Below are positions 35,631-45,671 of a stretch of DNA of 64,000 nt, piece after piece. Location: assembly GCA_902706235.1 (NCBI GenBank), contig CACSJR010000007.1:1-64000 (forward strand), given 5' to 3'. The stretch comes from Citrobacter sp. 18056. GTDB taxonomy: Bacteria; Pseudomonadota; Gammaproteobacteria; Enterobacterales; Enterobacteriaceae. The first letter of the stretch is position 1. The number at the start of each line of letters is the position of its first letter. The notes below the pieces were generated by a model. That model saw only the letters and a program-made list of their open reading frames with translations. It did not search any database and was not told the origin of the DNA. A program made the translations under genes and the position numbers.

Positions 35631-37685
35631 TCACGGTTTGCGTGCGACCGGCACATCCAGAGATTTCAGTTCCTCGACAAACACCGACGGCTCCTGCTTG
35701 TTGAACATCAGCCACACACGCTGACGCGCACGCGTCATGGCGACGTACAGTAAACGCCTTTCTTCAGCATCCGGGAAATCCTCCGGCTGTGGCAGTAGCG
35801 CCTGCTCCATAACTGACTCCCGCGCCGGTGCCGGAAACGCGTCCTGGCCTTCCTGCAAGCCGAGCACAATCGCGTAATCTGCCTGCTGACCTTTACTGGC
35901 GTGAATGGTCATAAAATCAATCTGCAGTTTCGGCCAGCGGGTCGCTGCTTTTTCCAGCGCCGCGGGTTTCAGGTGGTGATAACGCGCCATAATCAAAATT
36001 CGCTGTTCCGGCTTCGCAAAACCGCTCAGTTTATCGAGCAACGCATCGAGCTGATCGTCTGGCAGCAGCGTGACGGCTTTCTTATCGCCCGTCGTCAGGC
36101 TGTTCAGGGGTTTGCTTAGCTGATGTGGGTTTTGCTGAATGAAACGGTTTGCGATTTCGCCAATTCGACTGTTAAAACGGTATGTGGTATCCAGCGCGCA
36201 GTTGTCACCTTCACCGAAATAATCCGTAAAGGCGGTGGTCAGGGATAGCTGCGCACCGCTAAAGCGGTAGATTGCCTGCCAGTCATCTCCCACCGCAAAC
36301 AAGGTGGTTTGCGAATTCTGCTTACGCAGCGCCGCCAGCAGTGCAGCGCGCTGAGGGGAAATGTCCTGAAATTCATCCACCAGAATGTGCTTCCAGGGGC
36401 TGACGAAGCGGCCTTTCTCCAGCACGTTAATGGCCTGATGAATCAGCCCGGAGAAATCAACTGCGCCTTCGTCCTTCAACGCCGTTTTCCATGCTTTCAG
36501 CAGCGGAGCCATCAGCTTGACGCGCTTGCCAAACAGCTCACGGATCTCTTCCGGTGCGCTGTCGATCATTTCAGCCTGCGAACCGCCATGGCTGCGCATC
36601 AGGCTGACCCAGCGATCGAGGCGACCGCCCATCCGACGCACAATTTTAGGGTCGTGCCAGTAGTCCTCCTCCGGCACATTCCATTCCATTTCTTCCTCAA
36701 GCCACTGCCGCCAGCCTTTGGCCTGCGCCTTTTTCTCCTGACATTGTTGCTGCCAGCATTTTGTCAGCAGCGACTGGCGCGCAGCGGCATCATTTTCCAG
36801 CTTGCTGATAACCGGCACTTTTTTGCTGCCCTGCTGGATAATGTGCAGCGCCAGCGCATGGAACGTTTTCGCACTGATGACCTCGGTGTTGAGACGCTCA
36901 CGAATGCGCTCGTCCATCTCCTGCGCAGCTTTTCGACCGAACGCCAGAAGCAAAATCTGATCGGCAGCAGCTTCGCCACGCGTCAGTAGCCAACCGGCAC
37001 GGGCCACCAGCACCGACGTTTTACCGCTGCCCGCACCGGCCAATACCAGAAGCGAGCGTTCACCATTCACCACCGCGCGCGCCTGCGCATCGTTGAGCGG
37101 TGAGGATTCAATTCCCTGGAAGAAAGTGGCGTACTGCGTCAGCATCGTTTCAGTAAATGCCTGGTTATGCTTGAGTCGGCTGGCATCCCGGTCTTTCAGC
37201 CACGCCTGACACTGCTGCCAGAGTTCGCGACAGTTGTCGAAACTGTCCAGCCGCGCCACAGGCACAGGCAGCGCTTCCAGGGCGCTGAGAATTTTTTGTC
37301 GCAATTGTCCGACAGCTTCGCGGGTCAGCCACTTACCTTCCGCACGGTGCCGAGAGATAACCGTCAACTGCTGCTGTAAAACGTCAGCGGCAATGACGCT
37401 CATTTCATCACTCCACTGCTGCCAGCTACTTTGCAGGTGATGATGAAAACGCTGAGTGTCGGCCCATTCTGTGCCATGCAGGCGAACCACTTTGTTATCC
37501 GGCAGCACGAACTCCAGCTCGCCCCACACCAGGCCGCGCTTGCAATGAATGGCGGTCAGTTGATTAAACGGAATCAGGTACTCATGGCGATCGCCAGAGA
37601 CTTTTACCCCAGCATTCAGGAGTTCTACCCGGTCGTAGGGGTGCTGTGCCATACGTTTGCCGAGGGCTGTTGCTTTTAGTTCCAT
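35631..37685 (-). CDS. helD: HelD, DNA helicase IV (superfamily 1, UvrD-like)
   Basis: 684 aa, as in E. coli. A 3'-5' helicase. Walker A is LAGAGSGKTSVL (about 216-227), Walker B LVDEFQDI, with further SF1 motifs AVGDDWQAIYRFSGA, TIHASKGQQAD and RRLLYVAMTRAR. The N-terminal ~190 residues are the helicase IV-specific part. It is divergent from yccF, with 124 bases between. Confidence 0.97.
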   Translation of the reverse strand: MELKATALGKRMAQHPYDRVELLNAGVKVSGDRHEYLIPFNQLTAIHCKRGLVWGELEFVLPDNKVVRLHGTEWADTQRFHHHLQSSWQQWSDEMSVIAADVLQQQLTVISRHRAEGKWLTREAVGQLRQKILSALEALPVPVARLDSFDNCRELWQQCQAWLKDRDASRLKHNQAFTETMLTQYATFFQGIESSPLNDAQARAVVNGERSLLVLAGAGSGKTSVLVARAGWLLTRGEAAADQILLLAFGRKAAQEMDERIRERLNTEVISAKTFHALALHIIQQGSKKVPVISKLENDAAARQSLLTKCWQQQCQEKKAQAKGWRQWLEEEMEWNVPEEDYWHDPKIVRRMGGRLDRWVSLMRSHGGSQAEMIDSAPEEIRELFGKRVKLMAPLLKAWKTALKDEGAVDFSGLIHQAINVLEKGRFVSPWKHILVDEFQDISPQRAALLAALRKQNSQTTLFAVGDDWQAIYRFSGAQLSLTTAFTDYFGEGDNCALDTTYRFNSRIGEIANRFIQQNPHQLSKPLNSLTTGDKKAVTLLPDDQLDALLDKLSGFAKPEQRILIMARYHHLKPAALEKAATRWPKLQIDFMTIHASKGQQADYAIVLGLQEGQDAFPAPARESVMEQALLPQPEDFPDAEERRLLYVAMTRARQRVWLMFNKQEPSVFVEELKSLDVPVARKP

Positions 37686-37809
37686 GTCTTGCCAAATCCC
37701 GGATGTAGACTTATGTATGACAGTGTAACCGCCAGATTCCAGGTGCTCCAGCGCTAAAAAACGTTACAATCGTCGGGTCTTTCTTTTCACAGGACTGAAC
37801 AGAGGTTAT

Positions 37810-38256
37810 ATGCGTACCGTTCTGAATATTTTGAATTTTGTATTGGGTGGTTTTCTGACAACACTGGGCTGGCTGCTGGCCACGGTCGTCAGCATGGTGT
37901 TGATCATTACGTTACCGCTGACCCGCTCCTGCTGGGAAATCACAAAACTGTCGTTTCTGCCGTTCGGCAATGAAGCCGTACATGTGGATGAGCTGAGTCC
38001 TGGCGAAAAAAATGGGTTGATGAATACTGGCGGTACACTGCTGAATATTCTGTGGTTCGTGTTGTTCGGCTGGTGGCTGTGCCTGACGCATATCGTCGCG
38101 GGCATTGCGCAGTGTATTACTATCATTGGAATTCCAGTGGGGATCGCCAACTTTAAGATTGCCGCTATCGCTTTGTGGCCTGTTGGCCGCCGCGTAGTTT
38201 CCGTAGAAACTGCCCGTGCCGCGCGTGAAGCCAATGCGCGTCGCCGATTTCAATGA
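37810..38256 (+). CDS. yccF: YccF, inner-membrane protein (DUF307)
   Basis: 148 aa, as in E. coli. Two copies of a DUF307 unit: each has a hydrophobic pair (LGGFLTTLGWLLATVVSMVLI and IVAGIAQCITIIGIPVGIANF) followed by a short polar part. Function is unknown. AGAGG lies before the ATG. It is followed by yccS with a 17-base gap to the chosen start, and the two are likely co-transcribed. Confidence 0.93.
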   Translation: MRTVLNILNFVLGGFLTTLGWLLATVVSMVLIITLPLTRSCWEITKLSFLPFGNEAVHVDELSPGEKNGLMNTGGTLLNILWFVLFGWWLCLTHIVAGIAQCITIIGIPVGIANFKIAAIALWPVGRRVVSVETARAAREANARRRFQ

Positions 38257-38273
38257 TCGGGACTGATTACCGC

Positions 38274-40409
38274 ATGCTAAGCCCAATATTGCGCCGTTAT
38301 ACCTGGAACAGCGCCTGGCTGTATAACGCCAGAATTTTTATCGCGCTGTGCGGAACCGCTGCACTGCCGTGGTGCCTTGGGGAAGTGAAGCTCACCATCC
38401 CGCTGACGCTTGGGGTGGTGGCTGCGGCGCTGGCCGATCTCGATGACAGGCTTGCCGGACGACTGCGTAATCTCGTTATCACGCTGGTATGTTTCTTCAT
38501 TGCCTCAGCATCCGTTGAGTTGCTATTCCCGTGGCCGTGGGCTTTTGCGCTCGGACTGACGTTGTCCACCAGCGGGTTCATCCTGCTCGGTGGTCTTGGG
38601 CAGCGCTACGCGACCATCGCCTTTGGCGCATTGTTGATAGCCATCTATACCATGCTCGGCGTCTCGCTTTACGAGCACTGGTATCAACAACCGCTACTGC
38701 TGCTCGCGGGCGCGGTGTGGTACAATCTGCTGACGCTGACCGGCCATCTGATTTTCCCCATTCGTCCGTTGCAGGATAATCTCGCCCGCAGCTATGAACA
38801 GCTCGCGCATTATCTGGAACTCAAGTCGCGACTTTTCGACCCGGATATCGAGAATGAAACACAGATTCCGCTGGTTGAACTGGCGATGGCTAACGGCCAG
38901 TTGGTCGCCACGCTGAATCAGACCAAAGCCTCGCTGCTAACCCGTTTGCGTGGCGATCGCGGACAGCGTGGCACACGTCGCACGCTGCATTATTATTTCG
39001 CGGCGCAGGATATCCACGAGCGGGCCAGCTCCTCGCACGTACAGTATCAGTCCCTGCGCGATAACTTCCGCTACAGCGACGTCATGTTCCGCTTCCAACG
39101 CCTGCTTTCGATGCAATCTCAGGCATGTATGCAGCTTTCCCGCTCCATTTTGCTGCGCACGCCCTACCAGCATGATGCACGCTTTGAACGGGCTTTCACT
39201 CATCTGAATGCAGCACTCGAGAGAGTCAGCGCCAGCGGGGCCGATAAAGAGCAGATGAAAGCCCTGGGGTTTCTGCTCAATAACCTTCACGCCATTGACG
39301 CGCAGCTAGCGACCATTGAGTCGGAACAGCAATTAGCCATGCCGCAGAGCGAGACCGAAACGCAGCTGGCCGATGACCGACTGCACGGGTTCAGCGATGT
39401 CTGGCTGCGACTGAGCCGTAACTTTTCCGCCGAGTCAGCCCTGTTCCGCCATGCGGTCAGGATGTCGCTGGTTCTCTGTGCGGGCTATGCGTTTATACAG
39501 TTCACCGGGATGAATCATGGCTACTGGATCCTACTCACCAGCCTGTTCGTCTGCCAGCCGAACTATAATGCAACGCGCCACCGGCTGGCGCTTCGTGTTA
39601 TCGGCACGCTGATAGGCGTGGCCATCGGCCTGCCGGTGCTGCTGCTGGTGCCGTCAATTGAAGGGCAGCTGTTACTGATTGTGCTCACCGGTGTGCTGTT
39701 CTTCGCCTTCCGAAATATTCAGTACGCCCATGCAACGATGTTCATTACTCTGCTGGTACTGCTGTGTTTCAATCTGCTTGGGGAAGGGTTTGAAGTCGCC
39801 CTGCCACGCATTATTGATACGCTTATCGGCTGTGCCATCGCGTGGGCGGCGGTCACCTTTATCTGGCCTGACTGGAAATTCCGTAATCTGCCGACAGTAA
39901 TGGCGAGGGCTGTTGATGCGAACTGCCGCTATCTGGATGCGATTCTGGAGCAATATCATCAGGGCCGTGATAACCGCCTGCCCTACCGCATTGCCCGCCG
40001 CGATGCGCACAATCGCGATGCGGAACTGGCGTCCGTGGTCTCGAACATGTCTACCGAGCCCCGCATGACGGCGGAAATGCGGGAAACGGCCTTCCGACTG
40101 CTTTGCCTGAATCATACCTTTACCAGCTATATTTCTGCGCTTGGTGCACATCGGGAGCGGTTAACCAACCCTGATATCCTGGCGTTGCTGGATGATGCAG
40201 TTTGTTATGTTGACGACGCGTTTCATCATTCACCGTCGGATGAAAAACGCGTGCAGAAGGCACTGGCGGGCTTAATGGAACGGATCCATCACCTCGACCC
40301 CGGTTCAGAAAATAAAGCCCCGCTAGTCCTCCAGCAGATTGGATTAATGGTAAGCCTGTTGCCGGAATTTTGTCACCTGCAGCAGAAGGTTACCCCTCTT
40401 CGGGCATAG
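38274..40409 (+). CDS. yccS: YccS, FUSC/YccS-family inner-membrane protein
   Basis: 711 aa. Two blocks of membrane segments (about 20-160 and 395-530) are each followed by a long soluble region, the layout of the YccS/YhfK and FUSC families, related to aromatic acid exporters. Function is unproven. The start MLSPILRRYTWNSAWLY matches E. coli; a start seven codons upstream overlaps yccF and is less likely. Its last 20 bases overlap the end of convergent sxy. Confidence 0.93.
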   Translation: MLSPILRRYTWNSAWLYNARIFIALCGTAALPWCLGEVKLTIPLTLGVVAAALADLDDRLAGRLRNLVITLVCFFIASASVELLFPWPWAFALGLTLSTSGFILLGGLGQRYATIAFGALLIAIYTMLGVSLYEHWYQQPLLLLAGAVWYNLLTLTGHLIFPIRPLQDNLARSYEQLAHYLELKSRLFDPDIENETQIPLVELAMANGQLVATLNQTKASLLTRLRGDRGQRGTRRTLHYYFAAQDIHERASSSHVQYQSLRDNFRYSDVMFRFQRLLSMQSQACMQLSRSILLRTPYQHDARFERAFTHLNAALERVSASGADKEQMKALGFLLNNLHAIDAQLATIESEQQLAMPQSETETQLADDRLHGFSDVWLRLSRNFSAESALFRHAVRMSLVLCAGYAFIQFTGMNHGYWILLTSLFVCQPNYNATRHRLALRVIGTLIGVAIGLPVLLLVPSIEGQLLLIVLTGVLFFAFRNIQYAHATMFITLLVLLCFNLLGEGFEVALPRIIDTLIGCAIAWAAVTFIWPDWKFRNLPTVMARAVDANCRYLDAILEQYHQGRDNRLPYRIARRDAHNRDAELASVVSNMSTEPRMTAEMRETAFRLLCLNHTFTSYISALGAHRERLTNPDILALLDDAVCYVDDAFHHSPSDEKRVQKALAGLMERIHHLDPGSENKAPLVLQQIGLMVSLLPEFCHLQQKVTPLRA

Positions 40410-41019
40410 CCTTCTTTTTCCCCGTCAGCGTCTCTGCCCACTCAAGGAGATGCTGACGGCGGTGCAACGGTATGATGGCCGCATGTATTCCTGTTATGGC
40501 CCCCTCCAGTGCGAACAGCACATTGATACTTAAATCCTTCCGCATAGTACGCAGTCGATACCACGCCGCCGCCGCACCCAACTTTTGTAACGTGTCCAGG
40601 TCGTGAATCCCCGCCTCTGTCAGCAGTAGTTCCAGTTGAAAGCTGATATTGGGCAGGTTACGCATTCGCTGTGGGTCGCTTCGACGCTTCTTCTCGTTTT
40701 GCGCTCCACGGAGTGACAACGCAGACATGTTCAATAACAGAGTCTGATCCTGCCAAAGGTTTTCGTCGACCCAATAGTAATTCAGCGATATTGGACGGCC
40801 ACGCTTAACAAGCGTCAACAACCGCTGTGGCGTTGCCACATTATAGGTCGCACTTTGTTCACACACCCGGAGGTAAAGCTCTCCATGAGCCACCATGGCG
40901 AAGACGGTGTCATCAATGGAAAGGCTATATCCCCCAAATAATGCGCGGTGATGAATTTTCCCCAGAGATGACAAACATTCTTCACACTGATAGATCCTTT
41001 TAATTGATATTTTTCCCAT
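40390..41019 (-). CDS. sxy: Sxy/TfoX, competence regulator
   Basis: 209 aa, the E. coli length. It is a co-activator that works with CRP at CRP-S promoters of competence and pilus genes. The TfoX N-domain (LGKIHHRALFGGYSLSIDDTVFAMVAHGELYLR) and the C-domain (PNISFQLELLLTEAGIHDLDTLQKLGA) are both present. The N-terminal part differs markedly from E. coli, which is usual for this fast-changing gene. Divergent from sulA. Confidence 0.93.
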   Translation of the reverse strand: MGKISIKRIYQCEECLSSLGKIHHRALFGGYSLSIDDTVFAMVAHGELYLRVCEQSATYNVATPQRLLTLVKRGRPISLNYYWVDENLWQDQTLLLNMSALSLRGAQNEKKRRSDPQRMRNLPNISFQLELLLTEAGIHDLDTLQKLGAAAAWYRLRTMRKDLSINVLFALEGAITGIHAAIIPLHRRQHLLEWAETLTGKKKAMPEEG

Positions 41020-41195
41020 GATTCTGTCCTGTAATCATGCAGTTATATGAAAGGGTTTTGATAGCGGATCCGTTAATGAAGAACATAAGGAAGTTCAATT
41101 ACGGGGGCAAGAGGTTCTTATCCAGAGGTCCTATTCTGTGCAATATTTGCGAGGAGCTTTCAGAAAATGAAGTTGATCTTTCGTCTGACCAGGTA

Positions 41196-41215
41196 TACTG
41201 TACATTCATACAGTA
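41196..41215. promoter_or_regulatory. LexA box (SOS operator) of sulA
   Basis: TACTGTACATTCATACAGTA is a near-perfect CTGT-N8-ACAG dyad. It lies 23 bases before the sulA ATG, as in E. coli, where the operator differs by one base. Confidence 0.96.
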
Positions 41216-41237
41216 CACCCACAAGGCGGGATTCACT

Positions 41238-41735
41238 ATGTACACTTCAGGTTATGCAAATCGCACATCAATGGTTTCTGCAACTGCAGTCGACCATCCA
41301 CAGCACAGTTCTACTGGGCTTATCAGCGAAGTGCTTTATCGTGAGGATCAGCCGATGATGACTCAACTGCTGCTGTTACCCCTTTTACAACAGCTTGGCC
41401 AGCAAGATCGCTGGCAATTGTGGCTCACGCCGCAGCAGAAACTGAGTCGCCAGTGGGTTCAGGCATCGGGCCTTCCGCTGTCTAAAGTTATGCAAGTTAG
41501 CCAAATGTTGCCAGAAATGACGCTTGAATCTATGATTCGCGCACTTCGTACCGGGAACTATAGTGTTGTTATTGGCTGGGTTACCGAAGAGTTGAGCGAA
41601 GATGAACATCATCGACTCACGATTGCGGCCGAAGAAGGTAACGCAATGGGCTTTATTATGCGTCCTGTCAGAACCACTTCCCTGCCCACGAGACAGTTTT
41701 CTGGCCTTAAAATTCACTCTAATTTGTATCATTGA
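41238..41735 (+). CDS. sulA: SulA, SOS cell-division inhibitor
   Basis: 165 aa (169 in E. coli). It is made during the SOS response, blocks FtsZ polymerisation and is destroyed by Lon. The conserved core ([30 protein letters not shown] and [12 protein letters not shown], read in parts) and the C-terminal Lon-recognition tail ending NLYH are present. The ATG at 41238 is placed directly after the LexA box; the frame is open upstream across the operator, so that longer start is rejected. Confidence 0.96.
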   Translation: MYTSGYANRTSMVSATAVDHPQHSSTGLISEVLYREDQPMMTQLLLLPLLQQLGQQDRWQLWLTPQQKLSRQWVQASGLPLSKVMQVSQMLPEMTLESMIRALRTGNYSVVIGWVTEELSEDEHHRLTIAAEEGNAMGFIMRPVRTTSLPTRQFSGLKIHSNLYH

Positions 41736-41777
41736 GTAAAAATAGGATTATTCCTAGCATTTTTTTTACCCTGTCTA

Positions 41778-41801
41778 TAACCCGCTATTTTTTGCGGGTT
41801 A
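41778..41801 (+). terminator. sulA terminator
   Basis: TAACCCGC - TATTTTTT - GCGGGTTA hairpin 42 bases after the sulA stop, followed by a weak T stretch (AATTTA). Confidence 0.65.
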
Positions 41802-42091
41802 ATTTAGGAAAATGCTTGTCTGGTGCGGTTCTCAGCATTTTGTTCGGCCCAAAAATTCAACATAAATGTTAAATATTGTGTACACAACTCTTTTTTTTTC
41901 ATATGCCTGACAGAGTTCACACTTGTAAGTTTTCAAGTACGTTGTAGACTTTACATCGCCAGGGGTGATCGGCTTAAGCCACAGATTACGGCGTAGTTAC
42001 TGAATTAGGCTCCGCCCCCGGTGAAGGATTTAACCGTGAACTTCTAAATGGATATTCATGGCGATTTTTGGATGATAACGAGGCGCAAAAA
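41802..42091 (+). promoter_or_regulatory. ompA promoter region and long leader
   Basis: About 290 bases with no gene. OmpA mRNA in E. coli has a structured leader of about 130 bases that gives it a long half-life and is the target of the MicA small RNA. The last bases before the ATG (GATAACGAGGCGCAAAA) are the same type of ribosome-binding site. Exact promoter positions are not assigned. Confidence 0.6.
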
Positions 42092-43144
42092 ATGAAAAAG
42101 ACAGCTATCGCGATTGCAGTGGCACTGGCAGGCTTCGCTACTGTAGCGCAAGCCGCACCGAAAGATAACACCTGGTATGCTGGTGGTAAATTGGGCTGGT
42201 CTCAGTTCCATGATACTGGCTGGTATGACAGCTCCCTGAACAACAACGGTCCAACCCACGACAGCCAGCTCGGCGCAGGTGCGTTCGGTGGTTACCAGGT
42301 AAACCCGTATGTTGGTTTCGAAATGGGTTATGACTGGCTGGGCCGTATGCCTTATAAAGGCGACCAGGTTAACGGCGCATTCAAAGCTCAAGGCGTTCAG
42401 CTGACTGCTAAACTGGGTTACCCGGTAACCGACGATCTGGACGTTTATACCCGTCTGGGCGGCATGGTATGGCGCGCTGACTCCAGCAACAACCAAACCA
42501 GCGACAACCACGACACCGGCGTTTCCCCAGTATTCGCTGGCGGCGTTGAGTGGGCAGTGACCCGTGACATCGCTACCCGTCTGGAATACCAGTGGGTTAA
42601 CAACATCGGCGACGCAGGCACCGTAGGTGTTCGTCCTGATAACGGCATGCTGAGCGTTGGTGTTTCTTACCGCTTCGGCCAGGACGATGTTGCTCCAGTT
42701 GTAGCTCCGGCTCCAGCTCCAGCTCCAGAAGTACAGACCAAGCACTTCACCCTGAAGTCTGACGTTCTGTTCAACTTCAACAAAGCGACTCTGAAACCAG
42801 AAGGTCAGCAGGCACTGGATCAGCTGTACTCCCAGCTGAGCAACCTGGATCCTAAAGACGGTTCAGTAGTGGTTCTGGGCTTCACCGACCGTATCGGTTC
42901 TGATTCCTACAACCAGAAACTGTCTGAGCAGCGTGCACAGTCTGTTGTCGATTACCTCGTATCTAAAGGTATCCCGGCTAACAAGATCTCCCCACGTGGT
43001 ATGGGCGAATCTAACCCAGTTACCGGCAACACCTGTGACAACGTGAAAGCTCGCGCTGCACTGATCGATTGCCTGGCTCCAGATCGTCGCGTAGAGATCG
43101 AAGTTAAAGGTAGCAAAGACGTTGTAACTCAGCCGCAGGCTTAA
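42092..43144 (+). CDS. ompA: OmpA, outer-membrane porin and peptidoglycan-linking protein
   Basis: 350 aa. A signal peptide (1-21, ending AQA) is followed by an eight-stranded barrel (about 22-200), a Pro/Ala hinge ([11 protein letters not shown]) and a C-terminal OmpA-like domain that binds peptidoglycan ([23 protein letters not shown], with the conserved Asp and Arg). The first barrel loop ([15 protein letters not shown]) differs from E. coli and resembles that of Enterobacter-type OmpA. The ATG at 42092 is preferred to an earlier in-frame ATG. Strong codon bias indicates high expression. Confidence 0.98.
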   Translation: MKKTAIAIAVALAGFATVAQAAPKDNTWYAGGKLGWSQFHDTGWYDSSLNNNGPTHDSQLGAGAFGGYQVNPYVGFEMGYDWLGRMPYKGDQVNGAFKAQGVQLTAKLGYPVTDDLDVYTRLGGMVWRADSSNNQTSDNHDTGVSPVFAGGVEWAVTRDIATRLEYQWVNNIGDAGTVGVRPDNGMLSVGVSYRFGQDDVAPVVAPAPAPAPEVQTKHFTLKSDVLFNFNKATLKPEGQQALDQLYSQLSNLDPKDGSVVVLGFTDRIGSDSYNQKLSEQRAQSVVDYLVSKGIPANKISPRGMGESNPVTGNTCDNVKARAALIDCLAPDRRVEIEVKGSKDVVTQPQA

Positions 43145-43157
43145 GTTATCGTCTAAT

Positions 43158-43186
43158 AAAAAACCCCGCATCGCGGGGTTTTTTTT
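43158..43186 (+). terminator. ompA terminator
   Basis: AACCCCGC - AT - CGCGGGGTT followed by eight T, 14 bases after the stop. Confidence 0.92.
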
Positions 43187-43204
43187 ATTCTGAATTCAGG
43201 TGGG

Positions 43205-43660
43205 TTACTTCTCTTTCCCTAGCAACGCCTGCAAATCTTGTTTGAGCGTTGTCATCTTGCTCGCGTACTTCTCTTTGTTTTCCGCATCTTCAATTAGCTG
43301 CACTATCGTCTCCGACAGGGTCTTAGCCCGGCGATGTGCCAGACCCGCCAGGCGTTGCCAGACGATAAACTCCAGGTCGATAGACTTCTTGCGAGTATGC
43401 TGATGCTCGGCGTTGAAGTGACGTTTACGTCGCGCTCGAATCGTTTGCTTCATACGATTAAACAGTGCCGGATTCATGTGCTGCTCAATCCAGTCGTTGA
43501 CCTGTACAGGTTCGTTTTCGAGCGTCAGCAAGGTATCTACCGCGTCTTGTGCAGCGCTGGCCTCAATGTAGCGGGTGATCAACTCACCTTCCCGGTGCTT
43601 TTTAACCAGGTACTTCCATTTCCAGCCGCTTTCAAGGTTTTCCAGTTGTTGATATTTCAT
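43205..43660 (-). CDS. matP: MatP, Ter macrodomain organiser
   Basis: 151 aa (150 in E. coli). It binds matS sites in the terminus region and condenses it, and interacts with ZapB and FtsZ-ring proteins. The N-terminal helices ([25 protein letters not shown]), the ribbon-helix-helix part ([19 protein letters not shown]) and a C-terminal coiled coil are all present. Convergent with ompA, as in E. coli. I saw no clear matS site inside the window. Confidence 0.95.
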   Translation of the reverse strand: MKYQQLENLESGWKWKYLVKKHREGELITRYIEASAAQDAVDTLLTLENEPVQVNDWIEQHMNPALFNRMKQTIRARRKRHFNAEHQHTRKKSIDLEFIVWQRLAGLAHRRAKTLSETIVQLIEDAENKEKYASKMTTLKQDLQALLGKEK

Positions 43661-43844
43661 TGCGATCTCAATGTGACCGTGTAACTCATTTCAGGATAAC
43701 AGGTTTTTGCTGATGTGCTGAGAAGAAATCGCCCTGAGCGAGTGAGGCTATTATCCTTCAGAAAGTTGCCCGCTAATCCCCGTGTGCTGAGTGTCGCCTT
43801 GAGGTATAATCACCCGCTTTACATCTGACTAAAAAACAGCGACT

Positions 43845-45602
43845 TTGACGATTACAAAACTTTCACGGCGCGATTTAGCCCCCGATCTTGAGGCTTATCA
43901 GACGCTGTTTGCCCAGCCTGATTTGGCAACCGAAACCGATTCCTTACCCGGCGAACTGCAGGCACGTCTGCACTACGCGCTGGATCAATTCCTCTATCCT
44001 CAGGCCATATCTGACTTCCTGTTGGTGAAAGCCCCGGAAGAACCTGAGTATCTACAGTTACTGACCGATGCCACTCGAGAACGTCGCGACGATACGCAGC
44101 CGCTCTGTGGTGTCCGTTACACGATCAACGGCAATCAGGTTACTCTGACTGAGGCCACCACGCCCGAAGACAATTTCTCAAGCCAGAGGCCAGTAATTCA
44201 GGCTGATTGGGTTGAAGCCGAACAACTGTTTGGCTGTGTTCGTCAGTTCAATGGTGAAATCAGCCTCCAGCCGGGTCTCGTGCACCAGGCTAACGGCGGC
44301 GTTTTAATCCTCTCTTTACGCAGCCTGCTTTCTCAGCCGCTGCTGTGGATGCGTCTGAAAAATATCGTCTCCCATCAGCGTTTTGACTGGCTGACCTTTG
44401 ACGATGCCCGTCCCCTGCCCGTCAGTATTCCTTCTATGCCGCTGTCGCTGAAGGTGATGCTGGTCGGTGAGCGTGAATCACTGGCCGATTTCCAGGACAT
44501 GGAGCCGGAACTGTGTGAAAAAGCCATCTACAGTGAATATGAAGACAATCTGCAGGTCGTTGATGAAGACTCGCAGAAACTCTGGTGTCAGTGGGTGTGG
44601 CATATTGCACGCGGTCTGAATTTACCAGGCCCTGATACCGACGCCTGGCCGCTTCTCATTCAGGAAGGTGCGCGCTACACCGGTGACCAGCAGGCTCTGC
44701 CGCTGTGCCCGTTGTGGATTGGTCGCCAGCTGCGTGAAGCCGCTGCCTTCTGTGAAGGTGAACGTTTTAGCGCAGAACAGCTGACCACCATGCTGGTTCA
44801 ACGCCAGTGGCGTGAAGGCTATCTGGCAGAGCGCATGCAGGATGAAATTCTGCTTGAACAGATCCTTATCGAAACGGAAGGCGAGCAGATAGGCCAGATT
44901 AACGCCCTGTCTGTGGTCGAATTCCCGGGCCACCCGCGCGCCTTCGGTGAACCTTCGCGTATCAGCTGCGTAGTTCATATTGGTGACGGTGAGTTCACGG
45001 ATATCGAACGCAAAGCAGAACTCGGCGGTAACATCCATGCAAAAGGCATGATGATTATGCAGGCGTTTTTGATGGCTGAACTGGGCCTGGACCAACAGAT
45101 CCCTTTCTCAGCGTCTCTCACCTTCGAGCAGTCGTACAGCGAAGTCGACGGAGACAGCGCATCAATGGCCGAGCTATGTGCCCTGATAAGCGCCCTGTCG
45201 AACGTGCCTGTCAATCAGAGCCTGGCCATCACTGGGTCCGTTGACCAGTTTGGTCGTGCGCAACCGGTAGGCGGTCTCAATGAAAAAATTGAAGGTTTCT
45301 TCGCTATCTGTCAGCAACGCGGCCTGACCGGGAAACAGGGCATTATCATTCCTTCTGCAAACGTGCGTCATCTCAGCCTTGCGCAGGAGGTACAGAAAGC
45401 AGTGGAAGCCGGTGAATTTTCACTCTGGGCAATTGATGATGTAACGGATGCGCTGCCACTGTTGACGCAGTTGATTTGGGACGGCGAAGGCCAGACCACG
45501 CTTCTGCAAACTATTCAGGAACGTATTGCTCAGGCAAATCAGCAGGATACGCGTCATCGCCCATGGGCAATGCGCTGGTTAAACTGGTTTCATTCAAACT
45601 GA
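43845..45602 (+). CDS. ycbZ: YcbZ (LonH), Lon-like serine peptidase without active ATPase
   Basis: 585 aa, close to E. coli YcbZ (586). The C-terminal third is a Lon protease domain with catalytic Ser in VDGDSASMAELCAL and Lys in GGLNEKIEGF. An AAA-like region lies before it but lacks a normal Walker A motif. The start is TTG at 43845 (MTITKLSRRD), in agreement with the family N-terminus. fabA follows after 69 bases that hold its own regulatory sites. Confidence 0.93.
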   Translation: MTITKLSRRDLAPDLEAYQTLFAQPDLATETDSLPGELQARLHYALDQFLYPQAISDFLLVKAPEEPEYLQLLTDATRERRDDTQPLCGVRYTINGNQVTLTEATTPEDNFSSQRPVIQADWVEAEQLFGCVRQFNGEISLQPGLVHQANGGVLILSLRSLLSQPLLWMRLKNIVSHQRFDWLTFDDARPLPVSIPSMPLSLKVMLVGERESLADFQDMEPELCEKAIYSEYEDNLQVVDEDSQKLWCQWVWHIARGLNLPGPDTDAWPLLIQEGARYTGDQQALPLCPLWIGRQLREAAAFCEGERFSAEQLTTMLVQRQWREGYLAERMQDEILLEQILIETEGEQIGQINALSVVEFPGHPRAFGEPSRISCVVHIGDGEFTDIERKAELGGNIHAKGMMIMQAFLMAELGLDQQIPFSASLTFEQSYSEVDGDSASMAELCALISALSNVPVNQSLAITGSVDQFGRAQPVGGLNEKIEGFFAICQQRGLTGKQGIIIPSANVRHLSLAQEVQKAVEAGEFSLWAIDDVTDALPLLTQLIWDGEGQTTLLQTIQERIAQANQQDTRHRPWAMRWLNWFHSN

Positions 45603-45613
45603 TCGGACTTGTT
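45597..45613. promoter_or_regulatory. FadR site in the fabA promoter
   Basis: AACTGATCGGACTTGTT resembles the 17-base FadR operator (AGCTGGTCCGACNTGTT) and is the same as the known E. coli fabA site as I recall it. FadR activates fabA. It overlaps the end of ycbZ. Confidence 0.85.
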
Positions 45614-45614
45614 C

Positions 45615-45632
45615 AGCGTACACGTGTTAGCT
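45615..45632. promoter_or_regulatory. FabR site in the fabA promoter
   Basis: AGCGTACACGTGTTAGCT fits the FabR palindrome AGCGTACA-NN-TGTNNGCT shared by fabA and fabB. FabR represses in response to unsaturated acyl chains. It is one base after the FadR site. Confidence 0.85.
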
Positions 45633-45671
45633 ATCCTGCGTCGCGAACTCAAAATAAGGCTTACTGAAAAC

